Source: Aliiglaciecola lipolytica (lineage in GTDB: Bacteria; Pseudomonadota; Gammaproteobacteria; Enterobacterales; Alteromonadaceae). From it: a stretch of 64,000 nucleotides of DNA. Position 1 is the stretch's first letter. Every line of letters starts with the position of its first letter. Of the stretch, positions 29,401-37,092 are shown in pieces. The position numbers and the translations under genes were made by a program. The stretch covers positions 353,867 through 417,866 of the forward strand of contig NZ_JAHKPT010000025.1 of the NCBI RefSeq assembly GCF_018860635.1. Direction: 5' to 3'. The notes beneath the pieces were generated by a model. It saw only the letters and a program-made list of their open reading frames with translations. It searched no databases and had not been told where the DNA came from.

Positions 29401-30153
29401 GACCTAAATATGGTTTTTAACGTCAACATTGATCCGAAAAAAACTGACGATGTAAAACTGGAAGCATTCGGCTTAAAGACCGACCTTCGCGGTTCCTTAG
29501 AGCTAAAACAGTCAAACCAGAGGTTAACTGGTAACGGCAGTCTTAATTTAGTTAATGGGACTTATAAGGCCTTCGGTCAAGATTTAGTCATTCAAAAAGG
29601 TAATATTTTATTTTCAGGTCCATTGGACAATCCGCGCTTAGATATAGAAGCCATTCGTGACGAAAGCAAAACCGAAGACGATGTTATTGCGGGTGTCCGA
29701 GTATCAGGTGCTGCGGAGCAACCATCAGTCGAGGTATTCTCGACTCCTACGATGATCCAAAGTGAGGCGTTATCATACTTACTATTGGGTAAAAGCATGT
29801 CTAGCGAAAGTCAAACGTCCAATGATCAAGTTCTCGCTGCAGCACTGCTAAGCCAAGGACTTAAAGGAAGCGAAAATAAGGTCGACCAATTAGGCCGCAA
29901 ATTAGGTATCGAGGATTTAGCCTTAGGCGCCAACAGTGACGACGATGGTACGCAAATTTCATTATCAGGAAATATAGCACCGGGAGTGCAGTTACGTTAT
30001 GGCGTAAATGTGTTTGACTCTTCAACTGAGGTAGCCTTGCGTTATCAGATATTACCTAAATTGTTTTTAGAAGCAACTAGCGGAATAGAGCAAGCTTTGG
30101 ATGTTTATTATCAATTTAGCGTAGGAGGGAAATCAATTTCTGATGACGAATAA
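26407..30153 (+). CDS. tamB: translocation and assembly module inner-membrane protein TamB
   Basis: The 1,248-residue protein has one N-terminal membrane anchor (about 12-30) and a very long periplasmic beta-rich groove with repeated beta-taco/AsmA-like units. The C-terminal DUF490/TamB domain includes ARIKVKDLP, LRGSLELKQS, GNGSLNLVNGTYKAFGQDL and ALSYLLLGKSMSSES. It is of the AsmA-like lipid-transport group (TamB, YhdP, YdbH), proposed to carry phospholipid to the outer membrane. Its ATG overlaps the tamA stop codon. Confidence 0.94.
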   Translation: MMWLKRTGKWTAYILIILICLIGFLFTPWGTSSVIAIANSSVDGLNIRHKSGGLLGTLEFQKIKFQSSTIDIDASNLKTNIDWSCSLLMQVCLSELYLGKTTITVGESEPTETQEALQKISLPVAVIAPNIQLNNLSVEIENVAKISWQSLLANLNMHKVLNIESLEIRQPKIVLANKEPPKQAATDQQPTINIGQISNWQYQPVELPPLMIPIDINGKKIVIRNARIMQVDEEIFAFNRLSTGVIIEDSSLTIEQFELEHELINVQVDLALSKDYLLALSSKAQTTDNNQNQLVLQANANGDLKALEFDTQITGDINATAQGSATLDSPKLPINLKINWQPVTLPAEQPIHISSGNLSLVGDMENYQLDLQTSLSATGIPTSQVQVAASGNNQKIQLTKAQINTLGGNIHTSGVVVLTDVARWQGKALVEQIQPGLFWSDLEGSINASLMHSGVYGSDVLQAKIDKLSADGNWLGYPLKAAGNASYDKNSGLDIPSLSLANGENTLTVKGKLDSQNTLAAKLDFIGKELTQLYPDLDGSTGLSANISGTLTEPKVEYELTASQVNYQTISLHSLSSKGSVNWDENKRFDIRTNLEQLVINQEPINTIQFELAGDAKQHKLITKVDSQAFQIDSTIEGHLEETKWVGQWITGNFSSQWGAYSLDQQNTQLLADWQNQHYQIDAHCWNDQQAELCVNQASFKNQIAEFDIHGNQLELLQIISQFVPQLQNISTDTQFFFTAKGKWQADSLPVAKVAGHFSPTSVKIKGLKKPVDMQKLAFDMSVDGQQVISHFDFQTQSSGAIDLDLTITDLEQKRNLQGELKLKDILAKPYQELIPQLTELSGTVNGNLALSGDLKTPLLDGKLQLKNFNFAGEEIPGRVSDWNQDMEFAGQSAKLKGDFMFGNGKGSSAGTLDWTEELIGDFSLKGDTFELEYRDLVRTRFSPNLQVEMTKQAINVSGSTDVFYARIKVKDLPANAQSPSDDTIIVNQPVEEKTVTRDLNMVFNVNIDPKKTDDVKLEAFGLKTDLRGSLELKQSNQRLTGNGSLNLVNGTYKAFGQDLVIQKGNILFSGPLDNPRLDIEAIRDESKTEDDVIAGVRVSGAAEQPSVEVFSTPTMIQSEALSYLLLGKSMSSESQTSNDQVLAAALLSQGLKGSENKVDQLGRKLGIEDLALGANSDDDGTQISLSGNIAPGVQLRYGVNVFDSSTEVALRYQILPKLFLEATSGIEQALDVYYQFSVGGKSISDDE

Positions 30154-30281
30154 TGACAACCTGAGATTTTGATAACGGGCATACGATTGTTCTAATCTAG
30201 CTGGGCATGGGTCATCAAGTGTGGTGGTTAATATAGAGCCACAAAAATCAATTAGAACACTAAACAATTTAGCGACTGGCC

Positions 30282-30304
30282 GCACTGTAAAAAGTGCTCT
30301 TTTA
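30282..30304 (+). terminator. possible tamAB terminator
   Basis: GCACT / AGTGC (30282-30286, 30293-30297) is a short stem followed by TCTTTT. The stem is only five pairs, so it is weak. Confidence 0.35.
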
Positions 30305-30306
30305 AA

Positions 30307-30783
30307 CTACTCAGGAGCTTGAATTCCGCCCACTTGCAATAGTGGCGCTGCATCAATATCTTCAGCATTCATCATCATAGCCATTCTCTCCATTGTCGCC
30401 AGCATTTGCGATTGTTCCCATTCTTCCATGGCTTCAAATCGTGCAATAAAATGCTGCTGCAACAAGGTTGGAGACTCTTTAATTGCGTCTTTTCCCTCTT
30501 CGGTAAGGTGAATTTCTACCTTACGCTTATCAATAGAAGACCTTTCACGGATCACAAAGCCCCTACTCTCTAAACGATCAAGAATACTGGTTACAGTAGC
30601 AGAGCTTAAATTTATGCTGTTTGCAATATCCTTCACCATCACGCCATCGCTAAACGAAATATGCTGTAAGACAATAAGTTGCGGCGAAGTTAAGCCTGTT
30701 TCTTTACTTAATTTTTTTGAGTACAAGTCAATCGCGCGGATGACCTTACGCAAAGAAACCAAAAGCGATTCGTATTTTTTCAT
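30307..30783 (-). CDS. MarR-family transcriptional regulator
   Basis: This 158-residue protein has a winged helix: LTSPQLIVLQHISFSDGVMVKDIANSINLSSATVTSILDRLESRGFV, then the wing IRERSSIDKRKVEIHLTEEG, flanked by dimerisation helices. The N-terminal YSKKLSKETG is usual for the family. It is divergent from proB across 327 bp. A 9-bp inverted repeat at 30854-30883 is a candidate operator. The target genes and ligand are unknown. Confidence 0.9.
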   Translation of the reverse strand: MKKYESLLVSLRKVIRAIDLYSKKLSKETGLTSPQLIVLQHISFSDGVMVKDIANSINLSSATVTSILDRLESRGFVIRERSSIDKRKVEIHLTEEGKDAIKESPTLLQQHFIARFEAMEEWEQSQMLATMERMAMMMNAEDIDAAPLLQVGGIQAPE

Positions 30784-30853
30784 AGTGGTAACTACCTATT
30801 AATTTGCATTGAACTCTACCAAATAAAGGAAATAGCGCAATAAAAAAGCGTTT

Positions 30854-30883
30854 TAATATAATAATTTACAATTAATTATATTA
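30854..30883. promoter_or_regulatory. candidate MarR operator
   Basis: TAATATAAT (30854-30862) and ATTATATTA (30875-30883) are perfect reverse complements with 12 bases between them, 71 bp upstream of the marR ATG. MarR proteins usually bind 16-20 bp palindromes, so the spacing is a little wide. Confidence 0.4.
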
Positions 30884-31006
30884 TTCACAATGATTAGTTA
30901 TTCGCATTAAATGCATACATATTCACATAGGGTTGATTAGGGTAAATAGCTATCCAGACAGATCTTTATATTAACATCTATAACAACTCGCTCAGAGCCC
31001 CCGTCG

Positions 31007-31035
31007 TTGCTTATTTGAGCAAAAAAAGGCATAAT
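31007..31035 (+). promoter_or_regulatory. sigma70-type promoter for proBA
   Basis: TTGCTT (31007-31012) and CATAAT (31030-31035) are separated by 17 bp, 75 bp upstream of the proB ATG. Confidence 0.45.
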
Positions 31036-31047
31036 ATCGTTCGTATA

Positions 31048-31073
31048 CTAATTAATTCAATACGATTAATTAG
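31048..31073. repeat. inverted repeat in proB leader
   Basis: CTAATTAAT (31048-31056) and ATTAATTAG (31065-31073) are perfect reverse complements with an 8-nt gap, just after the predicted promoter and 37 bp before the proB start. It could be an operator or an AT-rich leader hairpin. Confidence 0.35.
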
Positions 31074-31110
31074 CTCAAATCAAATTATTAATAGTTAAAA
31101 AGCAGGAAAA

Positions 31111-32214
31111 ATGAATACGTTTAATTGGAAACGAATCGTAATTAAAGTAGGAAGCGCACTTATTGCACCTAAAAATCAGGGGTGTAGCTCACACTTTTTA
31201 TTGGGAATCGCACAATTTATTGTTAAATGTCGCGCTAAAGGAATCGAAGTAGTATTGGTTTCGTCTGGTTCAGTAGCGGCTGGCCGTCACCTATTCCAAG
31301 GTGAAACAGAAAGTATCGCCATCAAAAAAGCTATGGCTGCCGCAGGGCAAACTGAAATGATGGCCACTTGGGACCGTTTATTTGACTTTCCTTCAGCACA
31401 GATATTACTAACTCACGGCGACCTACGAGATAGGGAACGCTACGTGAGCATACGCGAAACAATTTTTTCATTATTGCAAAACGGCATCATTCCGATCATC
31501 AACGAGAATGACACTGTGACAACCGACAATTTGCGCGTAGGTGACAATGATAACCTTGCTGCCATGGTTGCAGGTGCAGCCGATGCTGATTCTCTCATCA
31601 TCTGTTCTGATATCGACGGTCTTTATGACAAAAACCCTCATACTCATGACGATGCAAAACTCTTATCTTGGGTTTCAAAGATTGACGAAGACATTTACAA
31701 AATGGCTGGTGGGACGACTAGTGCAACAGGCACAGGCGGAATGCGCACTAAAATCGAAGCGGCAGAAAAAGCAGTTTCTCACGGCATCGATACTTTTATT
31801 GTTAACGGGTTTACCGAAATCACCTTCAACATGCTGTTAGAAGGTAAAAATCCAGGAACTCATTTTCAGCCACACGAAACACCAATGAAAGAACATGAGC
31901 ATTGGATGAAACACACATCCAAAGAGCAAGGTGTGGTAGTGGTTGGCAACGACGTCGACATTACTTCATTGGACGATGATGATGCTCTAACCAGTGATGA
32001 AATCATCGAAATTAAAGGTAGCTTTTCAGTTGGTGATACCGTTCTTGTACGCAAAGGCGACGGTACAAGGTTAGCAAAAGCTCGGTCAAACTACAGCAGT
32101 TGTCTTTTGACATTTATTGCTGAACAAACGGACCAAGATTTCGCCAACGAATTTCAGCGTCAGACGGGTCCGATTATATCAGACAAAAATATAGCACTAT
32201 TGGAGAAACAATGA
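31111..32214 (+). CDS. proB: glutamate 5-kinase
   Basis: ProB phosphorylates L-glutamate as the first step of proline synthesis and is normally feedback-inhibited by proline. The 367 residues match E. coli (367). Amino-acid kinase blocks are IVIKVGSALI, VSSGSVAAGRH, IINENDTVTT, RVGDNDNLAAMVA and GTGGMRTKIEAAEKA. A C-terminal PUA domain (about 275-367) with IEIKGSFSVGDTVLV follows. The stop overlaps the proA start (ATGA). A sigma70-like promoter is at 31007. Confidence 0.97.
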   Translation: MNTFNWKRIVIKVGSALIAPKNQGCSSHFLLGIAQFIVKCRAKGIEVVLVSSGSVAAGRHLFQGETESIAIKKAMAAAGQTEMMATWDRLFDFPSAQILLTHGDLRDRERYVSIRETIFSLLQNGIIPIINENDTVTTDNLRVGDNDNLAAMVAGAADADSLIICSDIDGLYDKNPHTHDDAKLLSWVSKIDEDIYKMAGGTTSATGTGGMRTKIEAAEKAVSHGIDTFIVNGFTEITFNMLLEGKNPGTHFQPHETPMKEHEHWMKHTSKEQGVVVVGNDVDITSLDDDDALTSDEIIEIKGSFSVGDTVLVRKGDGTRLAKARSNYSSCLLTFIAEQTDQDFANEFQRQTGPIISDKNIALLEKQ

Positions 32215-33458
32215 GTTTAATTAGAGACCTATCTCTACAGGCTGCAAAGGCAGCCAGAAAACTAGCGGTATTGGATACCGAGAAGAAAGACCGTGTATTA
32301 CGAGACATGGCAAAAGCACTTAGAAATGGTGAGCAACACATATTGAAAGCAAATCAAGTGGATTTGGATAATGCCAAGCAGGCCCAGTTATCTGATGCCA
32401 TGATGGACCGACTCACTTTGAATACTCAGCGAGTAGAAGATATGGCGGTGGGTATCGAAACCATCGTTAATCTTGCTGACCCTGTGGGTATCCAACGTGA
32501 ATTGGGCCAACGTCCCAATGGTTTAGAAATTAGTAAAATGCGCGTGCCTTTGGGTGTTGTATGCATGATTTACGAAGCCAGACCGAATGTAACAGCCGAT
32601 GCAGGAGCCTTGTGCTTCAAATCTGGCAATGCGGTTATTTTACGCGGCGGTAAGGAAGCTCTAGCCTCAAGCAAAGCGATTTCCGAAATTCTACAAAACG
32701 TACTGGTTGAGCATGATTTACCAGCAGAACTCATTACGGTTGTACCTAATCCTGATCGTAAATTGATGCAGGAACTACTAGAACAGCGTGAGTTTATTGA
32801 TGTTGTTATCCCTCGCGGTGGTGAAGGCCTGATAAATTACGTAACTGAAAACAGTAAAATACCAGTCATTCAGCATTTCAAAGGTGTCTGTCATTTGTAT
32901 TTTGATGCTGACGCCGACTTTGAAACCGCTATTCAGTTGTTGATCAATGGTAAAACACAACGTACTGGTGTGTGTAACGCAATTGAAGGTTTGGTTGTTC
33001 ATAAAGACATTGCTGAACAGATATTACCCATCGTTAGCGATGTGCTGATTCGCCACTCAGTTACAATTAATGCCTGTGAACGTTCTGCTGAACACATAGC
33101 CCGCTGTAACGTAATTCAAGATGAGGACTTTGGAGAAGAGTATTTAGATTTGGAAATTGCGATAAAAACAGTGGATAGCATGGATGATGCTCTGGATCAC
33201 ATTGCAAGATTTGGCAGTAATCACACTGAAGTTATTTGTACACAAAACGAAGTATCAGCAAAACGTTTCCAACGCAGCGTAGATGCCTCAGTGGTTATGG
33301 TAAACGCCTCTTCACGGTTTTCAGATGGCAGTCAATTGGGCTTAGGCGCTGAGATTGGTATAGCAACAACTAAATTGCATGCTTACGGACCTATGGGCTT
33401 AGAGTCTTTAACCACCGAAAAGTACTTAGTTAACGGCAACGGTCAAATTCGGGCTTAA
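32211..33458 (+). CDS. proA: gamma-glutamyl phosphate reductase
   Basis: ProA reduces glutamyl-5-phosphate with NADPH to glutamate-5-semialdehyde, the second step of proline synthesis. The 415 residues are the family length (E. coli 417). Typical blocks are VPLGVVCMIYEARPNVTADA, LRGGKEA, VIPRGGEGLI and the catalytic Cys block KTQRTGVCNAIEGLVVH; the C-terminus has FSDGSQLGLGAEIGIAT. It overlaps proB by four bases and acts in complex with it. Confidence 0.97.
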   Translation: MSLIRDLSLQAAKAARKLAVLDTEKKDRVLRDMAKALRNGEQHILKANQVDLDNAKQAQLSDAMMDRLTLNTQRVEDMAVGIETIVNLADPVGIQRELGQRPNGLEISKMRVPLGVVCMIYEARPNVTADAGALCFKSGNAVILRGGKEALASSKAISEILQNVLVEHDLPAELITVVPNPDRKLMQELLEQREFIDVVIPRGGEGLINYVTENSKIPVIQHFKGVCHLYFDADADFETAIQLLINGKTQRTGVCNAIEGLVVHKDIAEQILPIVSDVLIRHSVTINACERSAEHIARCNVIQDEDFGEEYLDLEIAIKTVDSMDDALDHIARFGSNHTEVICTQNEVSAKRFQRSVDASVVMVNASSRFSDGSQLGLGAEIGIATTKLHAYGPMGLESLTTEKYLVNGNGQIRA

Positions 33459-33474
33459 AAAAGTCTTAGATAGC

Positions 33475-33517
33475 CAATACAATGCGAAAGCTGCCCGTCA
33501 GCTTTCGCATTGTATTG
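33475..33517. terminator. 19-bp perfect hairpin after proA
   Basis: CAATACAATGCGAAAGCTG (33475-33493) pairs perfectly with 33499-33517, loop CCCGT. It lies between the convergent proA and DUF2177 genes, ending 2 bp from the latter's stop codon. It has no T-run on either strand, so it may act as a bidirectional 3' end stabiliser or a factor-dependent terminator. Confidence 0.6.
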
Positions 33518-33519
33518 AC

Positions 33520-33930
33520 TCAAGGCGCGTCCTGACTAAACTGAGAAAGTAGTAACCATCCTGATAAACAGCTAGCCGCAGTTACAAAGGTTCCCCAAGC
33601 CCAATCTTTTACCGTGATTCCCAAAGGCCATCCTTCTAATATTGCGTAATTAGTGAGGTTATAAGCGCCATAAGCCGCAGCCCCTAACACAGCACCATCG
33701 AGGAATACTTGCCACCACTGCGCATGTTGGTTCTTTAGAACCACTAAATACACAGCCGCAGCGCAATACAATAGATAAAATGTTATCCAAGGCATTAACG
33801 GGTAAGACTCCCGCAACATACCTTGCATCGCCTCCAGATACGTATTTTTAGCAATGAGTCCTAGCCATATACCGTCTAAAATCAGATAGCAAACTGCCAC
33901 CCCTAAATAAGCGACCAAAAACGATTTCAT
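33520..33930 (-). CDS. DUF2177 membrane protein
   Basis: This 136-residue protein has four hydrophobic helices and the family pattern FLVAYLGVAVCYLILDGIWLG, GAVLGAAAYGAYNLTNYAIL and DWAWGTFVTAASC. The conserved Asp and Asn residues inside helices suggest a small transport or binding role, but no function is known. It converges with proA, and its ATG at 33930 has GGGAGTAAA upstream. Confidence 0.88.
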   Translation of the reverse strand: MKSFLVAYLGVAVCYLILDGIWLGLIAKNTYLEAMQGMLRESYPLMPWITFYLLYCAAAVYLVVLKNQHAQWWQVFLDGAVLGAAAYGAYNLTNYAILEGWPLGITVKDWAWGTFVTAASCLSGWLLLSQFSQDAP

Positions 33931-34179
33931 ATTTTACTCCCTGCTATTTACTGAATTTGAACATCAACTCTTTATACCCCGCAAGTCTGAAAAAGATACA
34001 TTTGTCCTGTAATAATTTCCGTATCAACCCATATTCAGTTTAATTTCACGCGCTAAAAATAATATTTTAATCTTTTAATATCAAAAAGTTAGATGAAACT
34101 TGACGTTATGGCACCAAGTTCGCAATAGCTAACACAGAAACGCAAATTAAACGAAATTACATTCTTTAGGGAGAATCCA

Positions 34180-34614
34180 ATGGAAATTTTTGAAGCTATT
34201 CGTAGAGACCATGAAAAACAACGTCTACTGATGAAAATACTTGTAGAAACCTCTGGTGACACACAGAGCCGTCGTGATTTCTACGGCGAACTTAAACAAG
34301 CATTAGTAGATCACGCAATTGCTGAAGAACGTTATTTTTATTCGCCACTGATGAAGTCTGACCAAACCATTGAACAATCGAGACACGCAATTGCAGAGCA
34401 TCACGAAATTGATGAGCTAATTGAAAAGCTAGACGAAACTGAAATGAGTTCACCAGGCTGGTTAGCTACTATGAAAAAACTTAAACACTTAGTTGAGCAT
34501 CACTTGGAAGAAGAAGAACACGAATTTTTCCAGCAAGCTGGAAAGGTATTGTCAGCCAATCAAAAAGACCAACTGGCTGATAAATATCAGGTGGAAATGC
34601 AAAAACCTCATTAA
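34180..34614 (+). CDS. hemerythrin-domain protein
   Basis: This 144-residue four-helix protein has the hemerythrin di-iron ligand spacing: His in RRDHEKQR, His-Glu in LVDHAIAEER, HHEIDELIE, and HHLEEEEHEFF. It is cytoplasmic and probably binds O2, NO or reactive species, or stores iron. GGGAGAA precedes the ATG. It is a single-gene unit with its own terminator. Confidence 0.9.
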   Translation: MEIFEAIRRDHEKQRLLMKILVETSGDTQSRRDFYGELKQALVDHAIAEERYFYSPLMKSDQTIEQSRHAIAEHHEIDELIEKLDETEMSSPGWLATMKKLKHLVEHHLEEEEHEFFQQAGKVLSANQKDQLADKYQVEMQKPH

Positions 34615-34670
34615 CGATTTAGTTCCTCTCCCCTACTTAGGGTCCTGTTGCTCTGATTAAGTTCTAGAGC

Positions 34671-34712
34671 AAGCCACTGTCTTCAACACTACTGGGGGCA
34701 GTGGTTTTTTTT
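34671..34712 (+). terminator. terminator after the hemerythrin gene
   Basis: CCACTG / CAGTGG (34674-34679, 34699-34704), extended by GT pairs, is followed by eight T. Confidence 0.75.
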
Positions 34713-34736
34713 ATTGTTTAGATGCGTTAGTAAATG

Positions 34737-35765
34737 TTATCGCCATTCAAAGTGAGTTATCACTGGTAGATGTTCAGATAGCTTAGAAAAAGTAAGCGAT
34801 TGAATCCCCATACTTTTTTTCTCCATTGCGGTAATGTCATCGGGATCAAATATGTAACCGCCGACCAACTGAAGTCTATTCGGACTGTAAATTACTAAAT
34901 CCATCACTCTAGAGGGAAACTTTTTACCTCGACCATCCCAAGTCCAAGTTTGTTTCCCATCCAAATGCTTCAACTCTGCGGCGATCAAACCAAAATGGGG
35001 TTTAGAGTAAGGCCCTGAAAGTATCAGCAAAGGCATTACTGTACTAACCAGATTGAAATCTCCCGCTAAAATTATTCCATCCACATGGGTGCGTTCAATT
35101 ACTTTTCCAATTAATCGGCGTATTTCCCTTGCCTCAATTCTTCTTTTATCTTCAGCCCAACTGCTCGGGTCACTACCACAACATTCTAAATCAGCAGAAA
35201 CCACCAACAATCTATTTCCACCCTCGAGTAATATCACTCCGTTAACTGCTATTCCGTCATCTAAGGTATTGGCGTACTTCACATCACCTGCATTAATCAT
35301 ACGCTGGTGTATGCGCTTTTTTTCAGACTTTGGATAGGGGATTATGTTTGAGAATTCCGGCAAGACTTCGTGAGGAAAACGGCTAATCACAACATTTCGT
35401 TGCCGTCCCCCACTGCTGCCAAAATTGATATGCCAATCCGTGTTTTGTGCCAAACTATCTTTAGGTAAAGCGTTATATAAGTGCGATTTATTGGTTAAAG
35501 GGGAAACTTCGTCTAATAATAAAATATTCGACTTGCCTCTAGCGACAAGTGCTTTAAGTACCTCAGGAGACTTCACAAACGCATCTCCTGACACATTCCA
35601 AGATAGCACGTTGATATTCCCTTTATGACTTCCCCCCTGCGCTGCAGCATCAGGTTTGAAGTCGACAGAACGATTAGTTGATAAGTTTGCAGTAACAATT
35701 GTGTTTTCAGCTGATATGGCAGTTAAAGGGATGAACATCAGCAAAACGGTGAATATGATTGGCAT
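34737..35765 (-). CDS. secreted endonuclease/exonuclease/phosphatase (EEP) family protein
   Basis: This 342-residue protein has a signal peptide ending near AISAE. EEP-fold residues are VLSWNVSGDAF, LLDEVSP, VISRFPHEVLPE, ILAGDFNLVST (catalytic Asp-Asn) and LSEHLPVITHFEWR (catalytic His). The family cleaves phosphodiesters in DNA, phospholipid head groups or inositol phosphates. An exported member next to pldA suggests a nutrient-scavenging nuclease or phosphodiesterase, but the substrate cannot be read from sequence. Confidence 0.85.
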   Translation of the reverse strand: MPIIFTVLLMFIPLTAISAENTIVTANLSTNRSVDFKPDAAAQGGSHKGNINVLSWNVSGDAFVKSPEVLKALVARGKSNILLLDEVSPLTNKSHLYNALPKDSLAQNTDWHINFGSSGGRQRNVVISRFPHEVLPEFSNIIPYPKSEKKRIHQRMINAGDVKYANTLDDGIAVNGVILLEGGNRLLVVSADLECCGSDPSSWAEDKRRIEAREIRRLIGKVIERTHVDGIILAGDFNLVSTVMPLLILSGPYSKPHFGLIAAELKHLDGKQTWTWDGRGKKFPSRVMDLVIYSPNRLQLVGGYIFDPDDITAMEKKSMGIQSLTFSKLSEHLPVITHFEWR

Positions 35766-36000
35766 AATCGTGTTTTTCTTATTGTGAATAAAAAACGGAG
35801 ATTAGATTATAAACAATTTACTATTTAATGTCCGCAAGCTCTCAGCCCCGCAGTAAGCTAAACAACTAAGCATTGTCATAAAACGAAAATACTGGTTTAA
35901 CGAATTCTGAATATTTAAAGAAAAGTTGCCTTTTGTGCTTTTAAAAGTCAGTAATTAATGAAAAGATCTGTTTACTTTATCTTCATCGAGCAGCAACCCC

Positions 36001-36927
36001 ATGGAACGTTTAAAACAAAGGATAGTGATTCTTGTTAGTCTGATAAGTTTAACTGTTAGCCAATTTGCCGTGGCGCAAGTAATTACCGATTCAGATCTGG
36101 AAGAAGAATCAAGTAAGGTTGAAGAAACCTTAACGGAAAAACGCGACGCCTCAGATGACTTAGCATTAAAAATTCCCTTTGCAATAACCCAATATAAAAC
36201 CAATTATATTTTGCCAGTTACTTACGTAAAAGATCCTAACACTATTGGCGTAACTGAGCTGGATTCAGAAAACGTCGATAATCTAGAAGCAAAATATCAA
36301 ATCAGTGTGAAGCTGCCAATTCACATTAACGATGACAACTTATCTGGGATATACGCCGGTTTCAGTGTGACATCTTTTTGGCAGGTGTATAACGATGAGG
36401 CATCAAAACCATTTCGTGAAACTAATTATGAACCGGAAATATTCTATTTTTGGAAAACCCATTATCGATTCCTAGGCATAAAATTTGATCAAGTTCACTT
36501 GGGGTTAAATCATAATTCCAATGGCCAAAGCGGGTTAAAATCGAGGAGCTGGAACCGTTTATATGCGTCTGCATTGTTTAGTGACAAAGACTCAGTGTAT
36601 TACCTTAAAGCCTGGTATCGGATCCCAGAAGATGAAAAAGAAACAGTAAATAGCCCAGAAGGGGATGACAACCCAGACATTACCGATTATCTCGGGCATT
36701 TTGAGATCGGATATGGAAAAAAGGTCGGCAACTTCAATTTTCTCACTTTAGTCAGAAATAATTTAAAATCAGATAATAAAGGCAGCATTGAGTTGAATAT
36801 CACCTATCCTTTAAACAAAAGGTACGATGTCGTATTCCAATATTTTAACGGTTATGGTGACTCTTTGATTGACTACAACCGTCACCAACAACGTTACGGT
36901 ATAGGAATTCAACTCAAATATTTGTAA
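36001..36927 (+). CDS. pldA: outer-membrane phospholipase A
   Basis: OMPLA is a calcium-dependent beta-barrel enzyme that removes fatty acids from misplaced outer-leaflet phospholipids. The 308-residue protein has a signal peptide ending near FAVAQ, an acidic linker, and twelve predicted strands. The catalytic triad matches E. coli with an offset of 29: His171 and Ser173 in HNSNGQSGL, and Asn185 in SWNR. The C-terminal IGIQLKYL ends in a hydrophobic Leu where Phe or Trp is usual. No strong Shine-Dalgarno precedes the ATG. It is 165 bp upstream of the phosphatase/lipid-kinase gene. Confidence 0.92.
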   Translation: MERLKQRIVILVSLISLTVSQFAVAQVITDSDLEEESSKVEETLTEKRDASDDLALKIPFAITQYKTNYILPVTYVKDPNTIGVTELDSENVDNLEAKYQISVKLPIHINDDNLSGIYAGFSVTSFWQVYNDEASKPFRETNYEPEIFYFWKTHYRFLGIKFDQVHLGLNHNSNGQSGLKSRSWNRLYASALFSDKDSVYYLKAWYRIPEDEKETVNSPEGDDNPDITDYLGHFEIGYGKKVGNFNFLTLVRNNLKSDNKGSIELNITYPLNKRYDVVFQYFNGYGDSLIDYNRHQQRYGIGIQLKYL

Positions 36928-37092
36928 TGTGTAAAAAATGCGAAAGCGCCTGTATTTATTGCGCCCATTTAACCTTTAAACACATAGGACTATAATTTTT
37001 ATTTATATATCAATAAGATAGAAAACATTAAGGTTGGCACGTAGTTCGCTTTACTTTGTCGAGTAGATTCAATTTTCGAAATAGGGTGAAGT

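Larger units (their letters stand above)
30784..31110. promoter_or_regulatory. marR/proB divergent intergenic region
   Basis: The region is very AT-rich. It holds the MarR-side inverted repeat, a good sigma70-type promoter for proB and an inverted repeat in the proB leader, each listed separately. No gene is seen. Confidence 0.6.
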
